DNA of 64,000 nucleotides from Wuchereria bancrofti (Eukaryota; Nematoda; Chromadorea; Rhabditida; Onchocercidae). Location: the NCBI GenBank assembly GCA_005281725.1, contig SSBO01000005.1, positions 186,001 through 250,000 on the forward strand. Direction: 5' to 3'. A model generated the notes under the pieces. That model saw only the letters and a program-made list of their open reading frames with translations. It made no database searches and was not told where the DNA came from. Shown here one piece after another: positions 24,273-38,630 of the stretch; positions within the stretch are counted from its first letter, which is position 1, and every line of letters begins with the position of its first letter. A program made the translations under genes and the position numbers.

Positions 24273-25512
24273 TATATGATCCTAACAACCGGTTTCTTAA
24301 CGTAATCCTATTTTATCCATCAACACTATTAGCTTTTCATTTATTAATTAATATTATTATCGATAGCACTAAGTGAAATGACATTCATTGCTATTTGATA
24401 AATCATCTCATCGGTAATAACCTTTTTTTTTTCCTCATTACTAATCGTTTACATTGCCGTATCCTTTTGTTAAAACTTTCAAACCTTTCCTTCGTTTCTT
24501 CGTCTTCTTTTTTGCTCTCTGCTATAATATAACACAAATTAGCATATCCGGATCCGTTATTCTGCCGTACCATAACATCATACCATACAATCATAAAATG
24601 TTAGCTAGACTTTTTGGCGTCTATTATTGAAATGACACAATTAGGAAGCATTGTTATACCATTAATATAATAAGTATTTGCTATTATTCTCAATGTATCT
24701 TACCTAAAGAGATGCTTTTTTTTTTCTTTTTTCTACACTAATTGCTATTAGCCATTCTAATTATTGCAGCATTTTATGATACTTATTATTGTGCCATATC
24801 ATTTTTGCTCTATTTATTGCATTACGATACATTCCAATCTTACACAAAAGAGCTCTTTTAGATTACAGTAACATTTCTAGAAATATTATTTTTAACATCA
24901 TTTAATCCATTTTTGATTGCAATGAAGCAATTTAACAATTTGTCATCATTGATTATCTTTCACTCAATTTATATTTATATGGAAAAAAAAAAAGAAAAAA
25001 TCATATTTATATATTCTTCTGCTATTTTTTTCTCGATTTTTCTCTATGTGATTACTTTCTTTCTTGCATAATTATTTCAATTGAAATGTTGAGCTATTTG
25101 CAAATGATTGTAAGCATATAAAGGCTAGGAAATTTTGCCATAGAATTAATCCGGAATGATTACAATATATTCAGGAATGATGATTACAATAGAGTAGAAG
25201 GAATAGAATGATAATCAAAGAAGAGATGAAAGAAGAACGAAGGAAAGCGAAAGGAGAGAGAGAGGGTAAAAGTCGGATATGATCATTATCATTAATGAAA
25301 TAAACATCATACTGTTGTTTATCGTCCCATATCGGAGGGAGAGGAAAAAAAGTGTAACTTTGGTGCTAATAGGTCATTCATTATTTGATGAGCTTTCCGC
25401 TGCAGCCGTAATTTTTCCTTTTTTTTTTCCAGAATTCCTCAAAGCTATCATATAAATTGAGCACTCTTTTTCGCATTTTTTTTTTTCTCATCAATAAGTT
25501 AAATAATCAACA

Positions 25513-25564
25513 GCGGTAAGCAGCGGCAACGGCAACGGCAATAGCGGCGGTAATGGCACATCTG
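25513..25564 (+). repeat. GC-rich GGC/AAC trinucleotide block
   Basis: GCGGCAACGGCAACGGCAAT followed by AGCGGCGGTAATGGC stands out in about 30% GC surroundings. All frames on both strands are open over it, so coding cannot be judged; it would read Gly/Asn-rich on plus and Pro/Leu- or Ala-rich on minus. It could be part of an undetected exon or a simple repeat. Confidence 0.5.
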
Positions 25565-26695
25565 GCCAGAAAATTTTTCACCATATTTTTCTTGCCTTCT
25601 TGTCTATCTTCTCATTTCTTTCATACTATATAACCAATATAATGTAATGAGAAGAAATGAGAATTTATGGAATAACTTAAGTCTCATCATTTCACTCATA
25701 AATTGCACCTCATAAAAATTTTGTATTATTATTGTTGTTGCTATTGTTATTGTTGAAAGGGATCATTTATCATTAGCTATTATTATCATTATTCCCTATG
25801 GTTTCAACTATCCTTCTAGCATCTCATTTTTCGCTCACAAAATGCGCATTTCCTCTTTGGAAGAAAAAATTTAGATTATTGCTATCACAATTCTAATAAC
25901 TGTTGATAATTCTATTACAAAATATTTTTATATCTCAACACATGTAAAAAAAAACACTGTTACTTTCTTTTATTAAAGCAATCAATTTATCAGTGAGTTA
26001 ATTAATAGTTCAAAATTTTTTATTTTCTCAATCTTGAACCTATAAACTTGAATAACAAATAAATTAATTGCTGATAAGAGAGATTAAAAAAAATGAACAA
26101 TAGATAATCGACTGTGGTCGACTAGTCATTAAATTATCAAAAATTATCATTCTCACTAAATTTTAACCAAATCATGCAGCATTCGGAATACAAAAAAAGT
26201 ATGAAAGTTGAAAGATGACTGAGTAAAAGTTTCGATTTGTCCTCAGGTATAGATTTTCAAGTATGCGATGAAAACAGATACAAGAATGATTTTCACATCT
26301 GACAATCATTTCCCTTTGTGGAGGGACTTTTTATCATAGTGGGCATTAAATAGCTTCCAAAAATAGCCAATTTTTACTGACTATAAAAAAAGAAACTTTA
26401 ACTTTCAAAAAATTTAAATGCTTTGTAAGTATTAGAAACATTAAGTTAAAAGTTTTTTTTTTTTTTACACAATAATATTTGATGATATTTAGGATAAATT
26501 GTGAAATATTTTCAATTCTTTGACATATTCAATAAAAATTTTTATTTGCTTTAAAAATTATGCTATGTTATTTGAAAAAAAAAAAAGAAAATGGAATGAA
26601 AAAATGGAATTTTTTTTTTTTCATCCATTTCTACTTATTCATTTTTAATTCAATTCAATGATTAGCTAATAACAAACACAACAAATAACAGCAAT

Positions 26696-26754
26696 TCAAA
26701 TTATGACAGGATGAGCTGAATTTCCGTTATTCAATGTGATGAAAACACGTGTGC
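26696..26754 (-). CDS. candidate terminal exon on minus strand
   Basis: After the acceptor ACTTCTTGCAG the frame reads TRVFITLNNGNSAHPVII and stops at 26698-26696. It needs one base from a preceding exon, the same phase as the candidate at 27904. There is no homology to support it and no matching upstream exon was proven. Confidence 0.25.
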
Positions 26755-27833
26755 CTGCAAGAAGTCTCATTACATTTTATAGTTAATGTGTATTATGTTT
26801 ATGTTTCCTATCTTTATAGATCATATCATACTACTCATTTCTCTTTACGATCCTATTTTCTTGACATCTTCAAATAATTATTTTTTATTTTTTCTTTTTT
26901 TTCCTCTAACCAAAAAATATGCAAATGTATTGTTTGCACCCACCTGCACATGAAATTAATGGACTGTATCAATGCATATATGGTTTGTCTGAATGAATGA
27001 TTGAATGAAATAGTTGATTGGACTCTTTTGTAGGCTCATTTTCTATTTACACTATTTTTTGGTTATCGTATTACAGTATCAGTTTTAACATTATACAGTA
27101 ATAGCTAAAAATAGATAATAAATGGAAGAAGTGTTACTATTTTCTTTTTTCCTTTTTTTTTCCCATTTCCTGAAATATTTTTTTAATTATAAGTAAATGA
27201 AAATGATTTGAATTTCGTTTTTTAATTGATAGATTGATATATTTTTATTTTGATAAGTCTATATATTGCTATGTTCATTGTGAATTGCTCAGCAGATCAA
27301 TTCGGTTGATCTTGATGCTTTCCAGAAAGTGAAAAAAAAAAAACAGCTACTTTATCAGTAATAATGTTATATCATTTTCTGTAACATTAAATATGGAAAA
27401 ATTGGATTTAATAATGTTAAAGCATAGACTTTACAATTTTAACATAATTATTAAACAGAATTATACTGTTACTGAAGAAAAAAAAAGTTAGTGAAAATCA
27501 TAACAATGAATAAATTAAACAATTAGATTTAGATACATCAGATAACTGAATGCTTTTGATATTCCAATATGACTGATATTTGAATTAAATCATATAATTT
27601 CTATCTAAATTTATTATTTTGTCTATTGAAAATTAGCAAGTTCAATTCAGCTTATTTACCTGATACTACGTTTATGCTAATTTCATACAATTGAAATTAA
27701 CCATTATTCTACAATACGAACTTTTCGATGCAGCTACATATTAAGCAAATGAAATTCATTGGTGGTTGAATTTGTAGATAACAAATTGTGGAATTTCCAT
27801 TGTTGAATGAGAAAATGTTAAAATGAATCAACC

Positions 27834-27904
27834 TCACTGAGGTGAGGCGTAATCCTGTGCCATGTTGTACTGTTGTTGATTGATTGATGTGATCAGTTGG
27901 GGTG
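27834..27904 (-). CDS. candidate terminal exon on minus strand, Gln-rich C-terminus
   Basis: The acceptor TTCTTTCTAG at 27905 is followed by a frame PQLITSINQQQYNMAQDYAS then PQ and a stop (27836-27834). The composition (Q, N, S, P, Y) and balanced codon use are unlike the AT-rich background and suggest the tail of a transcription factor or RNA-binding protein. It needs one base from the upstream exon. I could not identify the gene or its other exons; introns would be several kb. Confidence 0.4.
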
Positions 27905-29631
27905 CTAGAAAGAAAATTAAATTTCAGACAGTTTTATTAGTCATATCGTCCTACTTCCTATGCACTCTTCTTAAATTTGATACTACCATTTTTTTTTTTT
28001 ACCTTTTCAACTGATTAAAAATAGCCTATCACATTTTCCCATTCATTGCAAAAAAAAAAAGAAATGAAGCTCATTGCTCCTTGTGTTAAGCCTTTCATCG
28101 GGTAATTCAAAATTTTCTTTCCCTGAATTATTTCAACGAAAGAAAATTTTCTAGTAGAAATAACAGTTTCTGCTGTAAATATTCCAAATTCATCAATGCC
28201 TGTTTTTTTTTACAACGCATACTGTAAAGTGTAAATCCTTTTATTGGATCACCTATGTAAAGTATCCTTGTGTTCCACCTAAATAATTTAATCATAAACA
28301 GTGACAAGAATAGATTAATATGTTGCAAGTCGATGACACTTTCAACAAACGGAGATCACATATTGATTGATTGAAAAATATCGAATTTAAATACATTATT
28401 TAAAGCAAAGGTTTTTTTGAATCAAAATATTACTGTGTTGCAATGTATCTCTTCCAACAATGCATTTCAATCAGTTGTTATCTACAAAGAAAAAAAAAAA
28501 TGATGATTCCGCTGACGGATGCGGATACCATAGCCAGCATAGAAATTATGTTTCACTATTTATCATAATTTATAATTACTAAGTGCTAATGTAATTTGGA
28601 CATTCAATATTTTTCATTGCATGATGGATGATGTATTGCCTTCCGATATTCGTTTTATTTAGTGCATGAAATTTTCCGGAACGGCACAATTTCATTAGAA
28701 GAGTAAAGCAAAAAAAAGAAAAGGATTTCTTAAAATGAAAGAATGAAATGAAATTTGAGGTGAATCGGTTCGGAATCATTATCAAAATTTGTCCCCTCTT
28801 AACTCATTATTGCTTCCTTGTTTAGATTCCTCTTTTTTAATCAATTATTATTCGTAACGGGATGCTTCACCTTCTTTTTTTTTTTGATTTTATTTTTTGC
28901 TTTTTGTTTGAAAACCAAAAAATTCCGTTCCCTAATAAACAAATAACCTTTACGATCCTTTTCATTGATGATATTATAATTTGGCATTTCTTAACTTTGG
29001 TCTAAACAAAATCAAACAAAAGGCTGTAAATTAATTGTTTTCGTTTTGCAACAAACTATCGAAAGATACTTTCCTCCTTTTCATCATTATTGTCCCTCAA
29101 ATAGATTCGTTCAAATAAATTAAAATTCGATTATGAATTAATTATATGAATATTGATTTTTTTCATGAACTATTTTGACAATAATATTTTGAATCAAAAC
29201 AAAGATTGCAAATTGCTCAATATTAGAATTGTCTATCAATTAGAATTTATGAATTTTGCAGCAAAAATTGGACTAAAAGTTTTGAAACATAATGAGTTAT
29301 GGATGTCGAGAACTTGTATGGAATACTTTACACTAATTAGTCTTGCTTATTATCATAATAAGACATTACAAGTCTTATCAGTCTTATCATTATTTAATGA
29401 TTTGTCAACAAATGTTATCTGAGTATTAAATTTCCAACTTAACAAACATTTCTTTCTTCATACTTCTACTAGCCTAAAAACTAAATAAGTTCATAGAGGA
29501 AACAAAAAAGTTACAGCTTGAAAGAAAAAAGGAAAGTAATTGATTTGATGAAAGTAAGGTGAACAGAACAAATCACAGCTAATTCTAAGTACATTTTCAT
29601 CAAAATTCCCATCAACGGGGGGTTCCAATCA

Positions 29632-29636
<5 letters not shown>

Positions 29637-29675
<39 letters not shown>
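29637..29675. repeat. (CT)n microsatellite
   Basis: About 19 uninterrupted CT units. Similar CT/TC runs occur at about 33069-33100, 42540-42570 and (GA)n at 58671-58709. Confidence 0.95.
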
Positions 29676-29677
<2 letters not shown>

Positions 29678-30113
29678 ACAAAGATTCATTACCAACTTTC
29701 TCTCTTCTGTTTCCATTCAAAATCAATCAACACAGTGCTTTGAAAAAGTGTTGCCAACGACCGTTTCATTGTTCGTATAGGCTCTTATTTTTCAAAAACG
29801 ATAATTATGAATACACTGTTTTAAAGTTAATTAAATCAAAATAATTGAGAGAAGAGTTAAAGGTAGTAGAAAGAAGGAAAATTCAATATATTCTACGAGT
29901 TATGTTTTTTTAGGAGCATTTCTTTTAATAGAGAGTAACAAATATCTGTTTCTGATATATGCATTCATCACGGTGCGATAATGTTACCTGATCAGGTACT
30001 TTGGTGATAATTAAATAGGATGAATTGAACAATACCTTTAGTTTTATGTACCTGACCAAGACTTTCATTCGCGTGATATCAAATCGATTAAACATTGAAG
30101 TTGTTATTTTTCC

Positions 30114-30230
30114 ATTTATTATTATTGTTATTATATTATTATTAATTATTACCATTATTATTGTTATTACTATTATTAATTATTATTTATTATTATTGTT
30201 ATTATTATTATTATTGTAACTATTATTATT
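30114..30230. repeat. TTA/TTG trinucleotide-rich microsatellite
   Basis: Imperfect ATT/GTT repeats over about 115 bp; apparent I/L/V-rich open frames across it are artefacts. Confidence 0.9.
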
Positions 30231-32185
30231 GCATCGAACTACTTCAGCATTTACCTTCATTTCTATTGAAATTTTATAACCGGAAAGATTTTTCGGGAAA
30301 AAAGTGAGAATATCACTTTAAACGGCAATGGTAGTAATGCTGAACAGTGCAGGACACTCTCTGAATACTCATTACACGCTCGGGTGCCCATTACATCAGT
30401 ACAACAAATCATTCAAATACAATACCGCATTTTTTTTTCAGGATAAACTTTCTCCCTGTGTCCGTCCAACCGGACAAACAGTTGATGCCACTTCTTTTTC
30501 TAATGTCAACTTTTTCATTTCCTTTTTTTTTCATTGTTTTTTTTTTTTGTTGTTATAAAAAAAAAAAAAATGAGGCGACATTTTATTGCTGAAAGTAATG
30601 TCCACCGGAAATCACTTGTCCGTTTTGCATGAATTACTATCATTCAAATATGGATATCGGTTGGTTTCCTTAAGCTTTAATATATTAAATTTTGATGTGT
30701 ATTATAGGAAAATATGTTTATAATTATATAATTAAACAGTTTATTTTTTTATTTTTTTTCCGTATAAAGGATAAATTAATGCAAGCTTTACTGCACTAAT
30801 TAATAATTTATTCTTTCAATCCCTTTAATTTCTTACCATAAATTCATATCCTTATAGACTGTAATGAATTACTGTCATCATTTGTGACACATGGTACAGT
30901 ATGTTTAAAAAACAGAAATTGTTTAGATTAAATGAAAGGAATTAAAAGTAACCGATTATATCAGTCGGCTAATTAACATTTGTCGGTTTAATTGATTACA
31001 TGTCTTCCAGCGGTCAACAGATTCCGATTAAGATATCTGTTGTTACGTTGTAAAGGTGTGACTTTACACTTCGGATGCTTTCCTGACTTCTTCTTTTCCT
31101 TTCACCGCTATTTTAATTGCGCCATAATTCTATCTTATTCCGATAGCATTAATTTCATTAAGCTGATAATAACATACCAATTTTTTCACATTTAATTATT
31201 GATTATTTAATTACATGGAATCAAAAATAAAGGTTAGCATTTTGATTGTATGTATACAAATGAAGTTAGACTTATTTCAAGTCTACTTATAACTTACTGA
31301 TAGGAAAACAAAGTCAGTAAATGACTGATATGATATAACTAATACTTTTCTATTTATGAAATTATATTTATTTTTTTTATGAAATTTCCGTTTTTACTAA
31401 ATAGTCTTTACTAGAAAGTTTAAAATTAAAACAAGATTTTGTGCCTTGATGCAAGTAGGCGCAATATCGATATAGTTTTTTTTTTTTTTTCATTTATTCT
31501 GTCACCAATTTGATACGGTAACTTGTCACCTTGGAAGTACAACGAGGACGTAGCAAAACGCGTGCCATCATCATTTTTTGTTGTTAAAATTGAAATTTTT
31601 CTGATTGCATTACCATTAAATACAACCAAACTCGTTTCCGTTCGTTAATTCAATGCATACTTCTTTTTCTGCCACAGTATACTAATTTTATGTTAATAGA
31701 AAATAATAATTACTACATCAATTAAAAAAAATAATGACATTAACTTTTAATAACAGTTGTTATCTCACTAGATTAGGACATATAAATGACAACTGCTTTA
31801 ATGAATTGCAGTAATATAATAACAAAACGTATAGCAATTGTTAATCTTAAAGTAAGATTTATTATCATAGTGTAGAAACTATAACATTTCTTCATTTTAT
31901 TTTAGCACAAATATAATAATATTTCTTTATTTTGTTTTTTCTTTTTTTTTTTAATTATAAATATTTCGATCATAATAATTCAACTATATTGAACAATAAC
32001 TTGTTATTGTCAAATTATACACTTTTTTTTTACTTTTTTAAAATGAGATTGTGCTAATGAAGAAATTACTTATTCAGTTTTATATGCATTTGCATAAATT
32101 AACATTTCCAGGAATTCTATTTTCCTTTTTAAATTGATTTATTATCCATGTACTGTTTTTGTTTGAATTATTCAATTCAAGTTAT

Positions 32186-32394
32186 GCTTCAAATGAGCTT
32201 ATATGCATTGATTTTGAGCTAATATGATGTGATTTATCTTTATTGTAACTTTTGTTGTGTATATTGTTTTGATTAGTATTATTGTTGCGTTCCGATCCAT
32301 GTTTCAATTTCATTTTCCATCGATCATTGCTAAAATTATCACAAATTAATTTCATGTAATGAAGATGATCTGGTCTATCTTGTTGACACATAAC
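32186..32394 (-). CDS. candidate exon or small ORF, Asn/His/Lys-rich
   Basis: After an AATGTCATAG acceptor and GTT, an ATG opens MCQQDRPDHLHYMKLICDNF, followed by SNDRWKMKLKHGSE and an Asn-rich tail, to a stop near 32184. The hydrophilic composition with W, D, P, R and H codons is unusual for the AT-rich background and looks coding. It could be a first exon (the ATG is close to an acceptor) of a minus-strand gene ending near 27834, using a weak donor AAAA|GTTACA of matching phase. No domain is recognised. Confidence 0.3.
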
Positions 32395-35300
32395 CTATGA
32401 CATTTGCTAAGCTTGTCGTAGTGACATATTCTTTTTAATATATTTACCATCTAGAAAAAGATAGGGAAAAAGGAAGGAAGAGAAAGAGGAGTTTCTTTTT
32501 TTTTTTTTTAAAGTCACTAATTGATATCAAATAACGAAAGCATTGGGTTGCATCAGAAGGACCCCGAAAATGCTTCTATTTTTTTTTTTTTTGTTTATTT
32601 TTTTGTGGAGCAATAAAAAAAAATGACATAATAGATGAGAAAAGCGCAAAGAAGAAACTAATATTTGTTAACGAGCATTGGTATCAGAATTGTTTCTGAC
32701 GGGAAACCGCTTAACCTTAAAAATGTGCCGAAATGTGAACAGCTTAATGAATAAATGAAGGAAAATTAGATAACAGGGATAGATCGATGGATAATAATTA
32801 CAAAAAAAAAAATGAAAAATGATATGCTGAAAATATATTAACATTAAATGTATATACCAAAAAAAAAGAAAGGAAAACAATTAATGTTATTATCAGAAGT
32901 AAAATCTTTTCATTTTTCATTTTTAATTTGCATACAGTTGACATCTTCAAACATTTTCACAGTAGGATACAAAAAGTATTTTGATTGAATTAGTGCATGA
33001 AGCACAGCATGAAAATGAATGCCATTGATAAGTTATCCTATCGTTATTGCAATTTTCACCTATTACTTCCTCTCTCTCTCTCTCTCCCTCTCTCTCTCAG
33101 TTATGAACGATATTTGATTTATTAAAGAATTAACATATGACATTTTAATGAATTTGCTTATTCATCTTAAAATATCTTCTAAGATTATTTTTTCGTATTC
33201 CGGTTTTACCGGTTTTAATGTTGTTTTCTTGTTTGTCAAGTTGTGAGTATCAAATTTAATAATTAAATCATATTCTTGTATTTTTTAGAAATGATTGGCT
33301 TTAATTTTATAATTGTCAGAATTTAAAAAAAAAAGCGTTATGTTAAATAAATGAAAAAAAAGTCATATATGATAGATAGTCAACAATGAGATTTGCATAA
33401 GGAAGTACTTGACAGTTCAACAACCTTTTCAGATAATTTATAACATTCAAAAAATTAAGTGAAAAGAAAAAAAAAAGATAAAAAGAATAGTGAAATAATA
33501 AGGTGCTTTTTAAGAAAATCATAATGTTATTCAGTAGATTTACATATTGTAATTGTTTGATGTAATTGTTATTTCTATTTCTTAGTCTGTCGGAAAATAA
33601 TAATCCCTTTTGCATCTTAACTAATCTCACTTTTTTTTTTCTTTTTTACCCTGAATATCATACGATATTAGAAAAAAATAAAATAAAAACGATGTATGGA
33701 AATGATGTATGGGTCAAAGAGATAATCCGTAATTATCATTCAGATCAGAGGATCGTGTTTTCTTTTTCTTTTTTTCCTTGATTTTATTTCAATTGTTCAT
33801 TGATGAATAAAATATGTAAATGAAAATGATAGAATGAAGGTGTATGTTCGGTAAAGCTTTTGCATCATTATTACCATTATTATTATTATTCCAAATGATT
33901 GAATAGGATTAGTAGTAGTATTACCCTCATTTATTCCATTTCTATTCTTCTTGAACCCCCCTGTAAACCCCGCCTGTTAGATTTTAGAATTTATTTGTCT
34001 AATTCACACATGAATTAATTTTTGCATAACAATAATCAAATCAAATTTTGACAAATAAAAAAAAGAAAAGAAAAGAAAATGTCATTTATAATAATGTTAC
34101 ACATAGTAATACTATAGGGACATTGATAATTTCAAACACTTTTTTTTTTATCAAATTCCTTTTGCAAATTAATCGACTTAATTAGCGCAACACGTTGATA
34201 ACATTGATTATTTATGCGATTCTAATTGGTCTGAAAAATGCAACATTTCTCATTTACATTAACTTTTACTAAATGATGCCAATTTAAAGATTAGTTTATC
34301 AGTTAAGCACATTCATTAATCTTGTTCAATTCTAATGAGCAAATGCCATACTTTTTCATCTTCGATATTCATTCAATCTCTATAAAATATTCATTATTAA
34401 AGTATTAAATTAGGAAAATAGAAATAGCTCATTAATCATTAGTGATGATTTAAAGTTCATCCAATTATCATTCAATAGAGTGCTTTACTCATAGATTTAC
34501 ATTTATGAAACTTATTCATTTTCATCATGAAATGCTTATTGGTACCAATTGGATGGTTGATTGGATGATTTGTGTTGATTACGCTATTGTTGATTGCAAG
34601 TTAATATAGCTTCATGCAATTTTTCATTCGTTAAACTGCCATCCTTCCATTTTCAGTCCTTTTCGTCGTCCTTCGTTTTGCTCCATTATTGCTAGCAACA
34701 AATAAATCTCATCAAATGTAATTAATTAGTTTATTTAAAAAAAAAAAAACTAACATTCATTACCTTTTCTCATTTCACATTTACTTTGTTACCCGAAAAT
34801 TTCGTTAATGAAATTACAATTTTGATAAAATACCAGAAAAACCACACTACAAAAAAAAAAAGAAAAATTAGATAATATTTGATTGCAGTAGTAACTATCG
34901 ATATTGTAATTAACTTTTTAGAATGCATATTTCTAAATGATATTGTAAGTACACTACTTATCTTTTATCTTCCATAACTAATTATCGTTATTTCTTACAG
35001 CAATACATTTTTAAGTACTAATGAAAAAATTGATTAAATTGATTTCCAATAATTGAACTTTGATGGATAAAATATGGTTGCAGCTTTTCAAAAATATTTT
35101 AAATTTCTCTAATAGATCAAGAGCAGTTGTTGTAATTATCAGCAAATTGTACTAGCCGTCAATTATTGTTATTTACAGCTCTTTTCCATTTTGTTTACAA
35201 TTTATTCCTATGTTTTAATCCTATTTCTTTTAGTACAATGAATATCATCCTAAAACATAAAGTAAAACTGAATTATGGATATTTGAATTTCACTTCAATT

Positions 35301-36730
35301 GTTTAATGATAGTTTAGCTTGACAATGAAATAAATGATTATTTTGTAATGAATACTAAATCATTTTCCATTAAATCATTATTTCATTCTCATTACTTATC
35401 ACATTATTATTGTGTATTTTTTTTTATCTCTAAGAAATCCAGTTGGTTTTTTTTGACTTTATGAAATTTGCATTTTAAAACGAAAGAAAAAAAATTTTTA
35501 GTTAAGAAAATTACTTTTTTTTTCCTAAATTTTGTGCATAAAAAGTGATTTGATTAGAGTTGGAAATGATAAATGAACTATTAATAGATAATTGAATTTA
35601 GATTTCAGATCTGTTAACTAACTTAATTTTAATAGAATTAAACTATTAGCTAAAATTACCACTTCATACTTTTAATAGCATCGATATTGTTACACTTTCT
35701 TAATGGATTTATGCAGTAATTACAACAAAAATATGTAATCATTAGAAAATATACTGATAATTATAACTTGGATTATGTTTTCTGCGTTAACCTCATTGGC
35801 AATTATGAAATTTGAAATTTCCTTTTTTTTAATGTCATTTTAACTTTGCTGTAACTTTAGGTTAATTCGGGGAAGCATTTTACCAAAAGTTAGGTGAAAA
35901 CAATAAAATTGATATATTCATTAAGACTATACTTTCGATAATTATTGATAATTAAAATTTTCCCTACAATATATTTTTAATTTTTCTAAATTAGTAATTA
36001 TTGATACTTGCCTTCAGTTTATTCTTCTGAGTAGTTAAGAACCTGCGGGAAAGATAGAAAACTAAGTAAGTAGCTGATTTGCTCACAAAAGGATTAAATT
36101 AAACTATTCTGCACTTTGTAGAGTGAGAAGTGATCTGAAAATTTTACACCATTTCAGGATGAGAAGATATAATCTTTATACTTATCAACTGAAATTTATG
36201 GGTAGAGTTAGCTATTGCGGGTAAAATAACAGTAAAGAAGAAAATATATATGTAAGTTTTCTCATTAATCTCCTTGCTTCGTTCGGATATAAAATCTCTT
36301 AAAATATTTCATTCCTGAATTATTGATTTTCCTTTTTTTTTTATTAAAAATTAATGAATTCTTATCGCCTTTAAAAAAAAAACTCAGCTTGAATTCTGAA
36401 ATTTAAAATCTATTTACGTTTATTAGCTTTTTTTTTTTTTATAAAACTATTCTTGGAATTGCATCAATTTTATGACTGATTGACAAAGATTTTCGAATTT
36501 CAAATCAAAAATTATTGAATAGCCTTTATTCTGTGCCTATTGTTAATAAAAAAAAGAGAGAGAGAGAGAGAAGAGACAGACTCTCGAAAGGTGGTATCGA
36601 GAGAGAAGCGGTGATGCAACAAGCCTAGCATTTTCATTGGTTCCACTGAAAAAAGTAAGCTCCACCTTTGCGTGGTGGTAAGTTGATACATACTTTCTTC
36701 TTCAGACACCACTATCAACTTTATCATTAT

Positions 36731-36780
36731 TAACAACAACAACAATAACAATAACAGCAACAGCAACAATAATAACAATA
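36731..36780. repeat. (AAC/AAT)n microsatellite
   Basis: Imperfect AAC, AAT and AGC trinucleotides; read on the minus strand they create a meaningless poly-Leu frame. Confidence 0.9.
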
Positions 36781-37841
36781 AGGGTGTGATAATCAACTGA
36801 TGTTAATATTATTATTATTATCATCTTCCGTGTCAACCTATCTGGTTCAATTTAACATGTCATATTTTACATTCAATCAACACTCTCCGAGATGCTATTT
36901 TTTTTTTTTGATATATTTAATAAATTTAAGGTTGATGATTGACTGATTAATTGATTGATTGATCGATCGATCGATTGGTTATTTTGTAATTTTTTAACAA
37001 ATCTGCTATACTTTTAATTCGCTGTAACTAATTAATAGTACCACTCATCTCATTTTCAATTCCTTCTTTCATTTTGGTATATTTCATGCCTAAAAGTTAT
37101 TTTAGTATTAGGATGTATGTACCTAAGAAAGACGATATAATCGATTGTGCCTAGAATCGCGCGCAAATGCCTAAAAAAACTACCAGTTAAAAGTAATTAA
37201 TATTAATATTCGTAACAACTCATCATTTAGTTCTCTTATCATTTCGTTATTCATCATTTAGTTCTTTTAAATTTCTAACTATAAATTTGTCTAAACTTAC
37301 ACTCAGTACTTGTATCTTTTGGCTATAATATAAAGGTTAATTAAGAATATTTTAAAAAGGAATTGAAATTGTCAATTGGTCTGTTGAATTTACTTTTTAT
37401 TTAATTGTCACGTTGCTTTAATTCATTGAATCTTTACGATGAAGATAAAAGTTAACTTTTTATGTTTCATTATATTCTCTATTTATTCAAAACGTTTCAT
37501 TAGTAATAGATATTCAAGAGCTATTACTCCTAGTATTTTAGCAAAAAAAAAAAAAAATTTTTTTCTCAATTTTGTTGATTATCCATAATTTTGCTGAATG
37601 ATTTGACAAAATAAATGCAATTAAAATGAAGCATTTCCTAAGTGATAGGAAGAAAAGGTTATGTCGTAGTTGAAGGAAGAAAAATTGATATGATAAACTA
37701 AAGTTATGATATGTAAACAGTGCCCTTTCTCCTGTTGAAAAGTCGTAGAAGATTCGATTCTGTTATATTTCGATTATTTGCATTACGAATCGATTCTCAT
37801 CAAATTGTATGAGTGTGCTGCTATTCGTGATGGTGACGTTT

Positions 37842-38063
37842 GCTAAAATGTACGTTTACCAAAATGATTTCACAATTTTCATCTTATCATTCCCAAACTT
37901 CTTGTCAAATGATAAAATCACTGATGAGATATAGTAAAGTAGTGATAAAATGCTAAAATGTATGTTTTCCAAAATGATTTCCACAATTTTCATCTTATTA
38001 TTCTCAAATTTCTTGTCAAATGATAAAAAATCACTAATGATATATGATGAAGTAGTGATAAAA
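37842..38063 (+). repeat. tandem duplication, about 110 bp x 2
   Basis: Copy 1 starts GCTAAAATGTACGTTTACC at 37842; copy 2 starts GCTAAAATGTATGTTTTCC at 37952. Both continue CAAAATGATTTC, CACAATTTTCATCTTAT and TTCTTGTCAAATGATAAAA in register, and end near GTAGTGATAAAAT. Identity is high, so the duplication is fairly recent. Confidence 0.92.
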
Positions 38064-38630
38064 TAGTAACATTGAAAATATATGAAATGAAATATCTCAT
38101 CAATAATTGTTTAATGTATTTCAAAGCTTATTATCATTCTATCAATGTTCTTTCTTCTTTTCTGTCAAAAATTTTCTTATCACCAGCTATATTGCTTATT
38201 TCACATTCAGTTATACTTAAAAATTTGTAAAGTAAGTTTTGACAGCAGTATGTTTTTTTTTTTTGCATAATTGAATTATTTAAAATGCAATATTCATTTT
38301 TATCATTGATTACTGATTAGTTTCCGTAGGACATGTGCCTCAGCAAACAGTATACGAAGAATCAATAATTTGCACTCTTCCATCTGAGCAGTAACATAAT
38401 TTTCATCATAATTCATTTTTGATATCAAAAATGATTTCTATAAAAGTTAAGAATAATCGCATTTAATCAACTTTTAAATTAAAAAAAAAAAATTCTTTCC
38501 TTTCAATAATACAATATTGTATAGAAATAATTATAATAATAATAATTATAGTGATAATAAAAGCAATCATTAATGTTATCAAAAATTACTGAAAAAAATA
38601 AATTGATTTTAGGTTAAGAGAATTCTATTA

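Noticed and set aside
24403..24594. 63-codon charged minus-strand frame
   Set aside because: The charged part is the complement of a CTT/TTC pyrimidine tract; no splice context or motif.
30328..30558. Plus-strand frame with a good TTTTTCAG acceptor inside
   Set aside because: It ends in a poly-Phe/Leu run from T-tracts and the parts do not join in a credible protein.
36512..36796. 94-codon minus-strand frame with poly-Leu
   Set aside because: Poly-Leu comes from the AAC/AAT microsatellite and the rest from a GA repeat; an internal acceptor (CTTTTTTCAG) is noted but leads to repeat sequence.
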